Shown here piece by piece: positions 10,109 to 19,512 of a DNA stretch of 64,000 bases. Under the pieces are notes generated by a model. It was not told the DNA's origin and searched no databases. It saw only the letters and a program-made list of their open reading frames with translations. The stretch comes from Devosia oryziradicis. GTDB taxonomy: Bacteria > Pseudomonadota > Alphaproteobacteria > Rhizobiales > Devosiaceae. Made by a program: the position numbers and the translations under genes. The stretch is from the NCBI RefSeq assembly GCF_016698645.1, contig NZ_CP068047.1, forward strand, positions 1,089,001 through 1,153,000, read 5' to 3'. Within the stretch, counting starts at the first letter, position 1. Each line of letters begins with the position of its first letter.

Positions 10109-10272
10109 GTGAGCTCCAGCACGGCGACGGAGCGACCGGTTACACGCCCTTTCCTGAACGGAAGCTGACAGGCCGACCGCGCTTCCAGCAATACGCTGCG
10201 AATCTTAACGGGAGCAATCGCTCGCAATGTTGTGAGCGGATTTTGTGGTGCGAATGCAACGCTTGGGGGCGA

Positions 10273-10290
10273 CGCCGCCCATGGGCGGCG
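10273..10290 (-). terminator. Perfect GC-rich palindrome after the MFS gene
   Basis: CGCCGCCC-AT-GGGCGGCG is a perfect 18-base palindrome 8 bases beyond the MFS stop codon on the minus strand and upstream of the transpeptidase promoter region. As RNA it would fold with a small loop. No T-run follows. The remaining 10109-10272 gap contains no evident gene. Confidence 0.5.
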
Positions 10291-10298
10291 CCGAATGT

Positions 10299-11489
10299 TC
10301 AGCTGCGCCTGGAACCCAGCGCAACCGGAATGGCGAGAAGGGCCACGATACCGGCAAAGAGCAGGGCACTGGCAACGCCCTGGACGTCCACGAGTTGGCC
10401 GCCAATGACAGCGCCCAGGGCAATGGCAACCTGGAAGCAGACGACGACCAGGCTCCCCGAAGCTTCGAGGGCGTCGAGCGCTTCCTTAGAGACCTTGGTC
10501 TGGAGCACGATGGGCGCGGTGCCAAAGCCGAAGCCCCAAAGCGCGACCAGTGTCAGGGCCGGGACGGTGGAGCTGCCCAGCAGCATCAGGCCCAGGATGG
10601 CCCCACCCAGCACCAGGGCCGTGAAAATGAGGGCCGTACGGACGTTGGTATCGGCCATCTTGCCGCCGACCACGTTGCCGACCACGCTGGCCACGCCGTA
10701 GCCGAGCAGCGCCAGGGCGACCAGGGAGGCCGGCAACACGGTAACCTGCTCGAGATAGGCCCGCACATAGACGAAGGCCGAGAAGTGGCCGGTGACCACC
10801 AGCAGAATGGCCAGCATGCCAAGCTGTACGCCGCGCCGGGCAGTGAGGCGGAAGACCTCGAACAGGCTGTTGCTTTCGCTGGCCGGCAGGCTGGGCAGGC
10901 TCACGGCCTGCAGCAGCATGGCCAGCACCGCGGCCACCGCCGTCGCCGTCATGGCCGCGCGCCAGCCGATCCAGTCACTTATTAGCGCGCCGATGGAAGG
11001 AGCGGCGATGGTGGCGAGCGACACGCCGATGAAGATGATCGACATGCCCCGGCCAAGGGCGCTGACGCCGACCAGTCGAGCGACCACCGCCGCAGACAGC
11101 GACCAGAAGCCGCTTAGGGCAATGCCCAGCCCCGCGCGGGCCAGCAGCAAGATCCAAAAGTCGGTGGCAAAGGCGGCTACGAGGTTAGAGACGACGGCCA
11201 GCGCACTAAGCGCCACCAGCACCGTCTTGCGATTGAGCCGGCCGATGGCAACGTTGGCGAACAGGGCCGCTATGGCACCCACCGTGGCGGTAGCGGTTAC
11301 CACCTGCCCGGCCGTGCCTTCGCTGATGCCCAGGTCAGCCGCCATGGGGGTCAGGAGGCCGGCGGGGAGGAATTCGGCGGAGACCAGAGCAAAGGTGGCC
11401 GCGGCCATCGAGACCACGGACATCCAGGTGCTTGCCGACCAGCGGACGGGGACGCCCGACACCCCGGCATCGAAAGTTGCATCAGTCAT
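10299..11489 (-). CDS. MFS transporter, DHA1-like exporter family
   Basis: A 396-residue, 12-helix major facilitator protein. The first helix reads SVVSMAAATFALVSAEFLPA, matching the AraJ/YdhP/PbuE-type efflux subgroup, with the loop-2 signature present as FANVAIGRLNRKTVLVALSA. These proteins export drugs, sugars or purines by proton antiport; the substrate is not deducible. ATG 11489 follows GGAG. It is 60 bases downstream of an AraC regulator on the same strand, its likely activator. Confidence 0.88.
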   Translation of the reverse strand: MTDATFDAGVSGVPVRWSASTWMSVVSMAAATFALVSAEFLPAGLLTPMAADLGISEGTAGQVVTATATVGAIAALFANVAIGRLNRKTVLVALSALAVVSNLVAAFATDFWILLLARAGLGIALSGFWSLSAAVVARLVGVSALGRGMSIIFIGVSLATIAAPSIGALISDWIGWRAAMTATAVAAVLAMLLQAVSLPSLPASESNSLFEVFRLTARRGVQLGMLAILLVVTGHFSAFVYVRAYLEQVTVLPASLVALALLGYGVASVVGNVVGGKMADTNVRTALIFTALVLGGAILGLMLLGSSTVPALTLVALWGFGFGTAPIVLQTKVSKEALDALEASGSLVVVCFQVAIALGAVIGGQLVDVQGVASALLFAGIVALLAIPVALGSRRS

Positions 11490-11549
11490 GGGAGAGCTCC
11501 AAGAAATTGGAGCCCGTATATAGGCGGTATGAGCAGGACGAAATGCTGC

Positions 11550-12536
11550 CTAAAATCCGAAAGACATGTCTTTTCGTCCGGAACCTTCGCGACGCACCAG
11601 GCCAGGCGGCTTGCCCACGATGCGCTTGAAAGCACGGGAAAACGAGGCTTCGGATTCATAACCCAGGCGGAACGCCACGTCGGCCACCGCCAATCCGTCG
11701 CCGGCCAGCCAGGCATGGGCCAGCTGCATGCGCCAGCGACCCAGATAGTGGGCTGGTCCCTCGTGCATCAGCGCGCTGAAACGCTCGGCAAAGACGGAGC
11801 GCGACTGTCCGGCCACGGAGGCCAGGCGCTCGAGCGTCCAGTTCCCGCCAGGCTCGCGGTGAATGGCGGCCAGCGCCCGGCCGATGCTGGGATCGCGAAT
11901 GGCCGCCAGCCAGCCGGTGGTGGAGCTGGTCGTCGAATCGGCCCAGCAGCGAATGAGGCGCGCCGTGACTAGGTCGGCCATGCGCGACAGAATGGTGGCG
12001 CTACCCATACGCGGCTGTGCCGCCTCCGCGGTCATGGTGTCCAGCAAGGGTTTGACCAGCGGATCGCGGGAGGCGACGTCGCAGCCCTGCAAGATTTCGG
12101 GCATGGCTTCAAGCAGGGGATGGAGAGCGAGCGAGCCCAGTTCCATCGAACCGCTGAACAAGGTGGTGACGGCGCCTTCGCCCGGCTGCACGACCGAGCA
12201 GACATTGCCGCCAAAGCCGGTGATCTGGCAGCGCTTGAGGGTGCCGGCCGGCGTATTGGGGCAGTCCGCCAGTTCATGCGCGATGCCCTGTGGCAGCAGG
12301 ACGAGATCGCCCTCGTGCAATCGCTGCCAGCCGTTGGCCTCGGTATGCAGCCAGCAGGTGCCCTCGCTGACGAAGTGGAAGCGCAGCAGCTTCTGTTCGG
12401 CAAAATCCAGGCACCAGGGCGCGCGCAGCTCGCAGCGGCCGTAGTTGACGCCGGTGAGGCGGAAGTCCTGCAGCACCTCGCTCAGGGCATCCATGGCCAG
12501 CGGCGGGGTCGGGTCGGAGGACGGAAGGTCAAGCAT
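11550..12536 (-). CDS. AraC family transcriptional regulator with cupin-type sensor
   Basis: A 328-residue regulator. The N-terminal ~200 residues look like the AraC-associated cupin_6 domain (FVSEGTCWLHTEANGWQRLH, then GDLVLLPQGIAHELAD). The C-terminal AraC HTH is clear (RLASVAGQSRSVFAERFSAL and LAVADVAFRLGYESEASFSR, ending FKRIVGKPPG). It precedes the MFS exporter on the same strand and is divergent from the alpha-mannosidase gene across a 135-base region, so it could control either; the MFS pairing is the more usual arrangement. Confidence 0.9.
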   Translation of the reverse strand: MLDLPSSDPTPPLAMDALSEVLQDFRLTGVNYGRCELRAPWCLDFAEQKLLRFHFVSEGTCWLHTEANGWQRLHEGDLVLLPQGIAHELADCPNTPAGTLKRCQITGFGGNVCSVVQPGEGAVTTLFSGSMELGSLALHPLLEAMPEILQGCDVASRDPLVKPLLDTMTAEAAQPRMGSATILSRMADLVTARLIRCWADSTTSSTTGWLAAIRDPSIGRALAAIHREPGGNWTLERLASVAGQSRSVFAERFSALMHEGPAHYLGRWRMQLAHAWLAGDGLAVADVAFRLGYESEASFSRAFKRIVGKPPGLVRREGSGRKDMSFGF

Positions 12537-12671
12537 GCTGCAATAATAGCTACCATTCGTCTGGAAACAAGGGGAAGCGGTCCCGGCCTGACCGTTGATT
12601 ATCGACCCTGATGTCTGGTGAGGCGGCGCGATCTGGCCTAGAAGGCCCCGTCGCCAACCGTTGAACGTTCC

Positions 12672-15600
12672 ATGCCCCGCATTGCCAAGCTTGACCGTCT
12701 GCTCGCCCTATTGCGCGAGCGCATCTTTGTCCCGTCAGCAGTTTTTGCATCGTTGCATTACCGTCCCGCCGCCAATGTGGAGCGCGGTGTGGTGCCCCAC
12801 GAAGACCGATCAGGCTGGACCCGGGTGGACCGCGACCTGATCTGGGGCGAGCCGGACGGCTACTATTGGTTCGGCGGCCAGGTCACTGTGCCAGAGGCGC
12901 TGGCGGGCAAACGACTGTTCGGGCGCGTGCATGCGCAGTTCGGCTCGGTGATGGGCCGCAGCGACCCGCAATTGCTGGTGCGGCTCGATGGACGGATCGC
13001 CCAGGGCGGTGATGGCAATCATCGCGAGTTCAAGCTGACCGATGGCGCCGAGGCTGGGCAGGTCTTCGACGTCCTGATCGAGGCCGGCACCATCGAGGAT
13101 CGGCGCCAGCTCGGATTCGGCGTCGAGCTCGTTGTGCATGATCGGTTGGCGGAGATCGTCTACTACGACCTCAAGGTTCCGCTCGATGTCGCCCGCCTGC
13201 TCAAGGCCGACGATGCCCGGCGGGCCCGGCTGCTGCGCCATATCGACGAGGCGCTCGACCTGATCGATTTCCGGCCGGGCGATGCACAGCGCTTTGCCGC
13301 CAGCCTCGAGGCGGCCCGTACACGGGCCGACGCGATCTATGCGGAAGCCGATGCCGACGCCATGCCGGAAATCGTGGCCACCGGGCATACCCATATCGAC
13401 GTGGCCTGGCTGTGGCGTGTGCGAGAGACGCGCCAGAAGATGGCCCGCTCCATGGCCAATGCGCTGGCGCTGATGGACGAATATGAAGACTACCGCTTCA
13501 TGTACAACCAGGGCGTCTTGCTCCACTATCTCGACAAGGACTATCCGGAGCTGTTCGAGCGCCTGTCCGGGCAGGTGAAGGCGGGGCGCTTCGAAATCGA
13601 GGGCGCGCTGTGGCTGGAGCCCGACGTGGTCATCGCCTCGGGTGAGAGCCTGGTCCGCCATATCGTCAAGGGCTCGCGCTATCATCAGGACAAGTTCGGC
13701 GTGAAGCCGCGTATCGTCTGGCTCCCCGATACGTTCGGCTACACGGCGGCTTTGCCGCAGCTGATGGCGCAGTCGGGTCTCGACATCTTCATCACGCACA
13801 AGATGAGCTGGAACGACACCAACCGCATGCCGCATGAAATCTTCTTCTGGCAGGGGTTGGACGGCACGCAGGTACCGACCTATTTCCTCACCACGCAGCG
13901 ATACGAATATGACGGGATCAACACGACCTATTGTCCCGATCTCGTGCCAAGCCATGTGATGGGCACCTGGAAACGCTTCAGCCAGCAGGGGCTGCATGAC
14001 GAGCTGTTCCTGGTCTATGGCCATGGCGATGGCGGCGGCGGGCCGACGCGGGGTATGCTGGAAAATGTACGCCGCATGGAGCGCGGCATTCCGGGTTGCC
14101 CGAAGATCCGCCACGAAAAGATGGCGCCCTATTTCGAGCGGCTGGTAGAGCGCATGCGCCGGGAGCCGGAAGCGTTTCCGCGCTGGGTGGGCGAACTCTA
14201 TCTCGAATATCACCGCGGCACGCTGACCTCGGTGGCAAAGAACAAGCAGAACAACCGCCGTGCCGAGCAGACGCTGCATGTGCTTGAATTGCTTGGTGTT
14301 CTGGCGCAGCAACAGGGTGTGGACTATCCCCATGCGGAGCTGGAACAGCTCTGGGAAGTGGTGCTGCTCAACCAGTTCCACGACATCCTGCCGGGAACGT
14401 CGATCGGACCGGTCTATGACGACAGCGACCGGGAATATGCCGGCTTCTTCGCGCAGGCCGCGGCGCTGCAGCAGCGGCTGGCCGGGGCGTTGGCTCAGGA
14501 AGGCGGGTACCTCGTGCTGAATGCCGCGAGCCATAACCGTTCGGGGCTGGTGCAGTTGCCAGCGGATATCGAGGGCGTCGCGGCTCCTGCGCAGACGGTG
14601 ACTTTTGCGGATGGCGGGCGCGCGCGGGTGGTGCCCGTCACAGACGTTGCCGGGCTCGGGGCGGTCGAGTTGGTGGTGACCGGCGTGGCAGCAAGCTTGC
14701 CGCAAGAAAGCTTGCTGGTTTCTTCGGTTTTGCTGGAGAATGCCGCCCTGCGCGCCCGGTTCAACGAAAAGGGGCAACTGATCTCCTTGTTCGACAAGCG
14801 GAATGGCCGCGAAGCCATCATGGCGGGCAAGGCGGGCAATGCCTTCGTCGCCCACCAGGACATCCCGATCGACTTCGATGCCTGGGACATCGACGACTAT
14901 TTCGAGGATCGCAGCTGGCAGGTCGACAACCTGGTCAGCGCCGAGGTGGTCGAGACCGGGCCCTATCGGGCGGCAATCCGGTTCGAGTGGATCTATGAGA
15001 ATTCCCGTATCGTGCAGGTGGTGTCACTGGAGGCCGATGCGGGGCAGATCGAATTCGATACGTTTGTCGACTGGCAGGAGCGGCAGACCCTACTCAAGGT
15101 CGGCTTCCCGCTCGATATCCGCACCGATACCAGCCGGGCCGAGACGCAGTTCGGCCACCTGTCGCGGCCGACCCATGCCAATACCAGTTGGGAGCGGGCG
15201 CGGTTCGAGACCTCGATGCATCGCTGGGTCGATCTCAGCGAGGCCGGCTTCGGCGTCGCCGCGCTCAATGACTGCAAGTACGGCTATGATGCCAAGGGCA
15301 GCACGCTGCGGCTGACGCTGATCAAGTCGCCGGTCTTCCCGTGGCCGGAGGCGGACCGGGGGGAGCATCGTTTCCGCTATGCCCTGCTGGTGCATGATGG
15401 CGACCTGCAGACCGTGCACAACGCGGCCAGCGCCTTCAACCTGCCGCTGCAACTGTTGGCAGGCGCAGCAGCGGACGCGCCCGACCTCGTGCCGGTGGCC
15501 ACCCTGGACACCGACCAGATCGCCATCGAGACAGTCAAGGCGGCGCGGTCGGGCTGGGGAACCGTGTTGCGGCTGTGGGAGACGCAGGGCAGAGCGGGGA

Positions 15601-15743
15601 CGGCGACGCTCACCCTGCCTCAAGCGGGCCGCATCAGCGAAGCGGACCTGCATGAAATGGAGACGTCGGTGCTGTCGGAGGACGCAAGCAGCGTGACCCT
15701 GCAGTTCCGGCCATTCCAGATCCGCACCTTGGTGATCGACTGA
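12672..15743 (+). CDS. Alpha-mannosidase, glycoside hydrolase family 38
   Basis: A 1023-residue GH38 enzyme that removes alpha-linked mannose. An N-terminal beta domain (about 1-230) precedes the catalytic domain. Zinc ligands and catalytic residues are visible: His241 and Asp243 in GHTHIDVAWLW, nucleophile Asp353 in WLPDTFGYT, and His570 in LNQFHDILPGTS. A helical middle domain and a C-terminal beta-sandwich (from about 690, including LRARFNEKGQLISLFDKRNG) follow. There is no signal peptide, so it acts in the cytoplasm on imported oligosaccharides. It opens a locus with a PHP hydrolase, two sugar regulators and an ABC importer. Confidence 0.95.
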   Translation: MPRIAKLDRLLALLRERIFVPSAVFASLHYRPAANVERGVVPHEDRSGWTRVDRDLIWGEPDGYYWFGGQVTVPEALAGKRLFGRVHAQFGSVMGRSDPQLLVRLDGRIAQGGDGNHREFKLTDGAEAGQVFDVLIEAGTIEDRRQLGFGVELVVHDRLAEIVYYDLKVPLDVARLLKADDARRARLLRHIDEALDLIDFRPGDAQRFAASLEAARTRADAIYAEADADAMPEIVATGHTHIDVAWLWRVRETRQKMARSMANALALMDEYEDYRFMYNQGVLLHYLDKDYPELFERLSGQVKAGRFEIEGALWLEPDVVIASGESLVRHIVKGSRYHQDKFGVKPRIVWLPDTFGYTAALPQLMAQSGLDIFITHKMSWNDTNRMPHEIFFWQGLDGTQVPTYFLTTQRYEYDGINTTYCPDLVPSHVMGTWKRFSQQGLHDELFLVYGHGDGGGGPTRGMLENVRRMERGIPGCPKIRHEKMAPYFERLVERMRREPEAFPRWVGELYLEYHRGTLTSVAKNKQNNRRAEQTLHVLELLGVLAQQQGVDYPHAELEQLWEVVLLNQFHDILPGTSIGPVYDDSDREYAGFFAQAAALQQRLAGALAQEGGYLVLNAASHNRSGLVQLPADIEGVAAPAQTVTFADGGRARVVPVTDVAGLGAVELVVTGVAASLPQESLLVSSVLLENAALRARFNEKGQLISLFDKRNGREAIMAGKAGNAFVAHQDIPIDFDAWDIDDYFEDRSWQVDNLVSAEVVETGPYRAAIRFEWIYENSRIVQVVSLEADAGQIEFDTFVDWQERQTLLKVGFPLDIRTDTSRAETQFGHLSRPTHANTSWERARFETSMHRWVDLSEAGFGVAALNDCKYGYDAKGSTLRLTLIKSPVFPWPEADRGEHRFRYALLVHDGDLQTVHNAASAFNLPLQLLAGAAADAPDLVPVATLDTDQIAIETVKAARSGWGTVLRLWETQGRAGTATLTLPQAGRISEADLHEMETSVLSEDASSVTLQFRPFQIRTLVID

Positions 15744-15756
15744 CGCGCCGCGCCCG

Positions 15757-15771
15757 CCCGCTTGCAGCGGG
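15757..15771 (+). other. Short intercistronic hairpin after the mannosidase gene
   Basis: CCCGCT (15757-15762) and AGCGGG (15766-15771) pair around a TGC loop in the 107-base gap between the mannosidase and the PHP hydrolase gene. It could modulate read-through or protect the upstream mRNA. Weak evidence. Confidence 0.3.
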
Positions 15772-15850
15772 GGGCGAGGTCACCTACCGTTTGAACACGA
15801 ATTGTCGCCGGCAACCCGGCACCATTCCGCTATCCCCAGGACCACCGCAT

Positions 15851-16960
15851 ATGATTCCCGCCATTCCCGACGCCTTGCCACCCCTTCCCAAGCGGTCCGT
15901 CGGCATGTGGCTAAGGGGTGACTGGCATATGCATTGCCGGCACAGCACCGATTCCACCAACAATCCGCAATCGCGGATCATCGGTTTTGCCGAGCGCCTG
16001 GGGTTCGACTACCTGGTGATCACCGACCACGACGTGCATGTCCATGGCGCAGTGGCGCAGCATACCTGGGCCGATCCGGAATATCGCTCGGACAAACTGC
16101 TGCTGTTCTATGGCGCCGAACTGACAGCGCCCCGCGGGCACGTCAACATTCTGTCGCCCGAGCCCTATAACCACCAGCGCATTTTCGATGCGCGCAATGC
16201 ACGGGACTGGCACCTGCTCGAGCTCAAGCAGGAGCTGGGCGTGCATTGGTCGGCCAACCATCCCAACCACAAGAACCACTATGGCTTCTCGTGGGACCTC
16301 GCCGATTCGGTCGAGATCTGGAATACGAGCATCTGGCCCAAGAACATGATCAGCGTCCGCATGTGGGACGATCAGCTGCTGTCGGGCCGCATGATCGGCG
16401 CCCGCGGCGGCAGCGATGCGCATCACGGCATCCCGGATGATCCAGCGCTTATCGTGCCGCAGACCATCGAGGGCTCGGCCAACTATGTCGGTACGCCCAC
16501 GACCTGGATTTTCGCCAATGACCGCACCAAGCCAGCCATCCTGGCGGCGCTGAAAGCGGGGCGGGCATCGGTCAGCTCCAACCCCTATAATCCGCGCGTC
16601 GAATTCTATGCCGACATAGCTGGGAACGGGCAGTTCGACATGATGATGGGCGACAATGCCAGGCCAACCGGTGCGCCGGTCACCTTCGAGGTGCGGCTGG
16701 TGGGGGGTGGCATTGCCGGGGCAGCCTACCAGGTGCGGGTGATCAAGAACCGGGGCGAGTTGGCGACCATGGTGACCGATGCCGCCAGCCGGTCGGTGCG
16801 CTTCACCGACACGCCATTGCCGGGGGAGCGGTCCTACTATCGCGTCGAAGTGGAAGGGCCGCAGGCGCCCTATCCGGAAGTGCCCAATTCGATGGCGCAG
16901 AGCCTCAACATGGTGGCTTTGTCCAACCCGATCTATTTCAACTACGATCCGAACTTCTAG
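15851..16960 (+). CDS. CehA/McbA-like PHP-type metallohydrolase
   Basis: A 369-residue protein of the PHP fold as found in CehA/McbA family metallohydrolases. Metal ligands are visible: His26 and His28 in GDWHMHCRHSTDS, Asp-His in LVITDHDVHVH, a His cluster in VHWSANHPNHKNH, and SDAHHG late in the domain. The C-terminal ~110 residues look like a beta-rich appendage. A TTG at 15791 opens the frame earlier, but ATG 15851 lies directly before the domain. No signal peptide is seen. It sits between the mannosidase and a LacI regulator, so it probably acts on a phosphorylated or esterified sugar from the same pathway; the substrate is unknown. Confidence 0.82.
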   Translation: MIPAIPDALPPLPKRSVGMWLRGDWHMHCRHSTDSTNNPQSRIIGFAERLGFDYLVITDHDVHVHGAVAQHTWADPEYRSDKLLLFYGAELTAPRGHVNILSPEPYNHQRIFDARNARDWHLLELKQELGVHWSANHPNHKNHYGFSWDLADSVEIWNTSIWPKNMISVRMWDDQLLSGRMIGARGGSDAHHGIPDDPALIVPQTIEGSANYVGTPTTWIFANDRTKPAILAALKAGRASVSSNPYNPRVEFYADIAGNGQFDMMMGDNARPTGAPVTFEVRLVGGGIAGAAYQVRVIKNRGELATMVTDAASRSVRFTDTPLPGERSYYRVEVEGPQAPYPEVPNSMAQSLNMVALSNPIYFNYDPNF

Positions 16961-16972
16961 GACAGGACAGGC

Positions 16973-18019
16973 GTGCGCGACCCCAGCCGCAAAGTGGGTA
17001 TCAAGGACATTGCCGAGGCCGCCGACGTGGCGGTCTCGACGGTATCGCATGTGCTCAACGGCACGGCGCCCATTTCGGCCGATGTGCGCGAGCGCGTGCT
17101 CAATGCGGCCAATACGCTGGGCTACCTGGCGCGACGGCGGGAAAAGGCGGCAATCGCCGTGCTGCGCAGCGTGCTGTTGGCCGTGCCCAGCGATACGCTG
17201 CCGCATAACGAACATAACCTATATTCCTGGACCCTGCTCAGCGCCCTGACCCGGGAATGCGAGCGGCGCGCCATTCGCGTCATTCCCATGGAGGTGGACA
17301 AGCCGACGGCGAGCCGGTCGCATGTTGTGGACGTGGCGCGCGCGGCCGAGGTCGATGGCATCCTGCTGCTCAACGAGGATCGGCCAGAGCTGCTGCAGGA
17401 AATTGCCGCGTCGCGCATTCCGGCGGTGCTGATGAATGGCGAAGACCATGAAATGCAGGTCGACAGCGTCACGCCGGGCAATCGCTTTGCCGCGCGCTAT
17501 GCCACCAACTGGCTGATCGGGCAGGGCCACCGCTCGATCATGCATCTGAGCTGGGAAGGCCGCAGCACCATACGCCGCCGGCGCGACGGGTTCCTCGATG
17601 CTTTCCGCGCCAATGGGCTGCCGCTCGACACCGCGCATGTGCACCTGGCGGAAGGATACCTGCCCGAACTGGGGGCGCGCGCCATCGAAAACTGGCTCGA
17701 CCAGCATGGCGGCCTGGGCGGCATCACGGCGATCTTCTGCGCAGCCGATAACCTGGCGCTGGGCGTCATGACGGCGCTCGACCGGGCCGGCATAAGAATG
17801 CCCGAGGACGTGTCGATCGTCGGTTTCGACGGCGTGGCGATCGGCGAGTTCACCGCGCCGCCGCTGACGACGGTCAGCGTGCCGCTCGAGCATATGGGGC
17901 CGACGGCCCTGCACCTGCTCGAACAGCGCATCGTCAACGCTGCGCTCAACCCGCCGGCGCACCGGCTGGAGCTCGGCTGCCGGCTGACGGTGCGCGGCAG
18001 CGTCCGCCGGATCGGCTGA
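16973..18019 (+). CDS. LacI family transcriptional regulator
   Basis: A 348-residue repressor with an N-terminal LacI HTH (VGIKDIAEAADVAVSTVSHV, hinge helix following) and a periplasmic-binding-protein-like sensor ending in a typical TTVSVPLEHMGPTALHLLEQ segment. It starts with GTG 16973, 12 bases after the PHP gene and preceded by AGGACAGG. Probably senses a mannoside or derived sugar and governs this locus. Its stop directly abuts that of the convergent ROK gene, with no bases between. Confidence 0.93.
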   Translation: MRDPSRKVGIKDIAEAADVAVSTVSHVLNGTAPISADVRERVLNAANTLGYLARRREKAAIAVLRSVLLAVPSDTLPHNEHNLYSWTLLSALTRECERRAIRVIPMEVDKPTASRSHVVDVARAAEVDGILLLNEDRPELLQEIAASRIPAVLMNGEDHEMQVDSVTPGNRFAARYATNWLIGQGHRSIMHLSWEGRSTIRRRRDGFLDAFRANGLPLDTAHVHLAEGYLPELGARAIENWLDQHGGLGGITAIFCAADNLALGVMTALDRAGIRMPEDVSIVGFDGVAIGEFTAPPLTTVSVPLEHMGPTALHLLEQRIVNAALNPPAHRLELGCRLTVRGSVRRIG

Positions 18020-19231
18020 TCAACGCGCGGGCAGGGCGCCAAAGAGTTCGTCGAGCAGGTCGGTGCGGGCCAGTTCGAGCGCCCCAAGCAAGCCGGCGCG
18101 TCCGCCGCTGCGGCTGCGGACGATCTGGACCGGCCGCAGCCAGGCGGCCGATACCAGGCGCTGGACACGCTCGATGAATTCGGGGCGCGCGCCGATGCTG
18201 CCGCCAAAAATCAGGAGGTCGGGGTCCAGCAGGGCGAACAGGGCGAGGGCGGCCCGGGCCGTGTGATAGGCGGCGGTGTCCAGCGTGTCGCGCGCGGCCG
18301 GGTCGCCCCCGGACGCGGCCGCGAAGATATCTCGCACGCTGTGACCGGCGTCGCCGCCCCGGCTGACATAATCGCGCCGGATACCGGCCTCGCCGACCCG
18401 ATCCTCGAGCGACGCGACGCCGGCGGCACCGATCTGCCAGAGCGGCATGTAGCCGAGCTCGCCAGCGCCGCCATGCGCACCGCGCAACAGGCGTCCGTTG
18501 ATCATCAGGGCGCCGCCTATACCGGTCCCCAGTGCTATGAAGGCGGCATTGTCGCGGCGCGTGCCGGTGCCCTGGCCGACTTCGGCAAGCAGGGCCAGGT
18601 TGACGTCATTGTCGATGAGAACATTGACCCCCAGCGCATCCCGTAGCGCCGAGCGCAGGTTGCCGCCTTCGAGACCGGGGAGGTTGCCGGCCAGACTGAG
18701 GTCCGCCGTCAGCGGATGCACCGCAGCGGGTATGCCGACGGCACCGGCCCGAAGGCGAAACCTTGGCACGCCTGCCTGCCGGCAGAGCGCGTCCGCCATG
18801 CCCGCCAATTGGGCGACAAGGTCGGCGGCGCCCGACTGTACCGTCGGCTCGGTGGTCTCGGCTAGGATCTGGCCGCGCAGGTCGGCAATGGCGCCGGCGA
18901 TCTTGGTGCCGCCGACATCAAAACCCACCGCCAGAGCCGCATCGGCCCGCAGGGCATAGGAAAGCTGGGAGCGACCAGGCGGGCCTCCCAGCTTGCCCTC
19001 CACCTTGACGAGGCCGCGAACTTCCAGGTCCGCCAGCAGTTCGGAGACCGCCAGTTTTGAGAGCCCCACCTGTTGCGCAAGGGCGGGGCGCTGCAGCGAT
19101 TCACCGTCCATCATGGTCTCTGCGAGGAGACGTAAGTAACCGGATAGTGAATTTTTTCGGGCCGAAAGCGGCGGCCGCTTAGCGCGGCTCTGGGTGGCGC
19201 TATCGCCTTGATTCGACTGGTGGTCTTCCAT
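18020..19231 (-). CDS. ROK family transcriptional regulator (NagC/XylR type)
   Basis: A 403-residue ROK repressor. A winged HTH lies at about residues 45-95 (RPALAQQVGLSKLAVSELLA), followed by a ROK sugar-kinase-like domain with the ATP-site motif VGFDVGGTKIAGAI, the sugar-binding AFIALGTGIGGALMINGRLL, and a GAHGGAGELGYMPL segment. The Cys-rich zinc motif typical of active ROK kinases is not evident, as expected for a regulator. It is divergent from the ABC importer operon, and the 281-base region between holds a 24-base imperfect palindrome that may be its operator. Confidence 0.92.
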   Translation of the reverse strand: MEDHQSNQGDSATQSRAKRPPLSARKNSLSGYLRLLAETMMDGESLQRPALAQQVGLSKLAVSELLADLEVRGLVKVEGKLGGPPGRSQLSYALRADAALAVGFDVGGTKIAGAIADLRGQILAETTEPTVQSGAADLVAQLAGMADALCRQAGVPRFRLRAGAVGIPAAVHPLTADLSLAGNLPGLEGGNLRSALRDALGVNVLIDNDVNLALLAEVGQGTGTRRDNAAFIALGTGIGGALMINGRLLRGAHGGAGELGYMPLWQIGAAGVASLEDRVGEAGIRRDYVSRGGDAGHSVRDIFAAASGGDPAARDTLDTAAYHTARAALALFALLDPDLLIFGGSIGARPEFIERVQRLVSAAWLRPVQIVRSRSGGRAGLLGALELARTDLLDELFGALPAR

Positions 19232-19275
19232 TCAAGTTTCCCGCGAGGGGCCCCCGCCCATTGTCGAAAAGAGAA

Positions 19276-19299
19276 GCAATGCAAATTTTTTCGTATTGC
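19276..19299. promoter_or_regulatory. Imperfect palindrome, candidate ROK operator
   Basis: Left arm GCAATGCAAA and right arm TTCGTATTGC flank a TTTT centre; eight of ten positions pair. It lies between the ROK regulator gene and the importer operon, 44 bases from the ROK start. ROK repressors bind AT-centred palindromes of this size. No other gene or strong promoter is evident in 19232-19512. Confidence 0.45.
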
Positions 19300-19512
19300 G
19301 CCCCAGTGAAACAGGCGCATAGATTGCCCTTGTAACAGCACGAAACCTGCCAATGAGACAAGCCAATTGTACGAGCAGGCGCTGGAACAGAGGATAATGC
19401 GGAGGCGATCGTGAAAATATTTCAATCAGCGATTGGCCCTGCCTTGACGGGTTCAGGATGCCGCATGTCACCCGAGGGTGCATGGCCGGCCGAAGCACGA
19501 GGGACGAAAACG

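Noticed and set aside
12810..14855. A 681-codon open frame on the minus strand opposite the alpha-mannosidase
   Set aside because: It lies wholly inside a clear GH38 gene with intact catalytic motifs; its translation is rich in His, Arg, Gln and Gly without domain structure, as expected for an antisense frame in GC-rich DNA.
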